A DNA stretch of 64,000 bases from Pseudomonas fluorescens. GTDB taxonomy: Bacteria > Pseudomonadota > Gammaproteobacteria > Pseudomonadales > Pseudomonadaceae. The position numbers were made by a program, and so were the translations under genes. Shown here piece by piece: positions 63,980 through 64,000 of this stretch; the first letter of the stretch is position 1; every line of letters begins with the position of its first letter. Location: assembly GCF_902497995.1 (NCBI RefSeq), contig NZ_CABVII010000001.1, positions 62,001 through 126,000 of the forward strand. Direction: 5' to 3'. The notes under the pieces were generated by a model. That model worked only from the letters and a program-made list of their open reading frames with translations, made no database searches and was not told the DNA's origin.

Positions 63980-64000
63980 GTGAACAAAAAAACAGGTATC
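63980..64000 (+). CDS. Possible gene start cut by the window end
   Basis: A GTG at 63980 follows AAGGA with a 7-nt gap and begins MNKKTGI before the window ends. The preceding 140 bp have no other gene and would contain its promoter, divergent from xdhC. Too short to name. Confidence 0.35.

Noticed and set aside
1..64000. CRISPR array
   Set aside because: No regularly spaced direct repeats with unique spacers; the only arrays are the iterons (19404-19507) and the lectin blade repeats (41341-42337).

Overview
The window looks like a Pseudomonas chromosome of the P. fluorescens type. The evidence is nirBD preceded by an RpoN-type promoter and an ANTAR/NasT-type leader, a REP (REPIN) doublet, GcvA-type LysR regulators, type VI secretion (T6SS) genes, and a tRNA-Cys/tRNA-Leu pair used as an island attachment site. 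It mixes core genes with several accessory blocks. All calls come from reading the sequence and from family knowledge; no database search was run.

Region 1 (1-14.4 kb) is a catabolic cluster, almost all on the minus strand. Reading downstream it encodes a Rieske oxygenase, an aldehyde dehydrogenase, a rubredoxin fused to an NAD(P)H:rubredoxin reductase, a DAO-type FAD oxidoreductase, an EutQ-like cupin, an MFS permease, an M24-fold protein that keeps the active-site pattern of the DMSP lyase DddP, a BCCT onium transporter and a cysteine-dioxygenase-family thiol dioxygenase. A LysR gene sits upstream. The set suggests import and stepwise breakdown of a betaine or sulfonium compound. This is the most interesting metabolic locus in the window.

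Region 2 (14.4-25.4 kb) is a mosaic integration zone. It holds decayed remnants of an L-serine dehydratase gene and an oprD porin gene, a degenerate tRNA-Pro(GGG) 3' end, and a P4-type integrase. Next comes a plasmid-like replicon with an AlpA-like regulator, a TrfA-like initiator and five 17-bp iterons at about 22-bp spacing. It ends with a second tyrosine recombinase overlapped by a small partner gene, a few orphan ORFs, and another P4-type integrase beside tRNA-Leu(TAA).

Region 3 (25.6-39.8 kb) is more core-like: a CBS-domain protein, nirBD with a complete sigma-54/antitermination leader, a GH13 TreS-like enzyme, an orphan AceE-type E1, the carboxynorspermidine (spermidine) pathway pair, a periplasmic M20 amidohydrolase and a lipoprotein.

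Region 4 (40.3-53.2 kb) is a T6SS satellite. It has a metzincin fused to a seven-repeat PLL-like propeller, an orphan TssM, a 408-aa membrane protein, and vgrG followed by a multidomain cell-wall effector and an overlapping candidate immunity gene.

Region 5 (53.9-62.5 kb) is a five-gene plus-strand operon of exported proteins. Three are RoxA-like dihaem cytochromes c, one is a large protein with two CxxCH motifs, and one is a lipoprotein. Its function is unknown. The window closes with an XdhC-family gene and the first codons of another gene.
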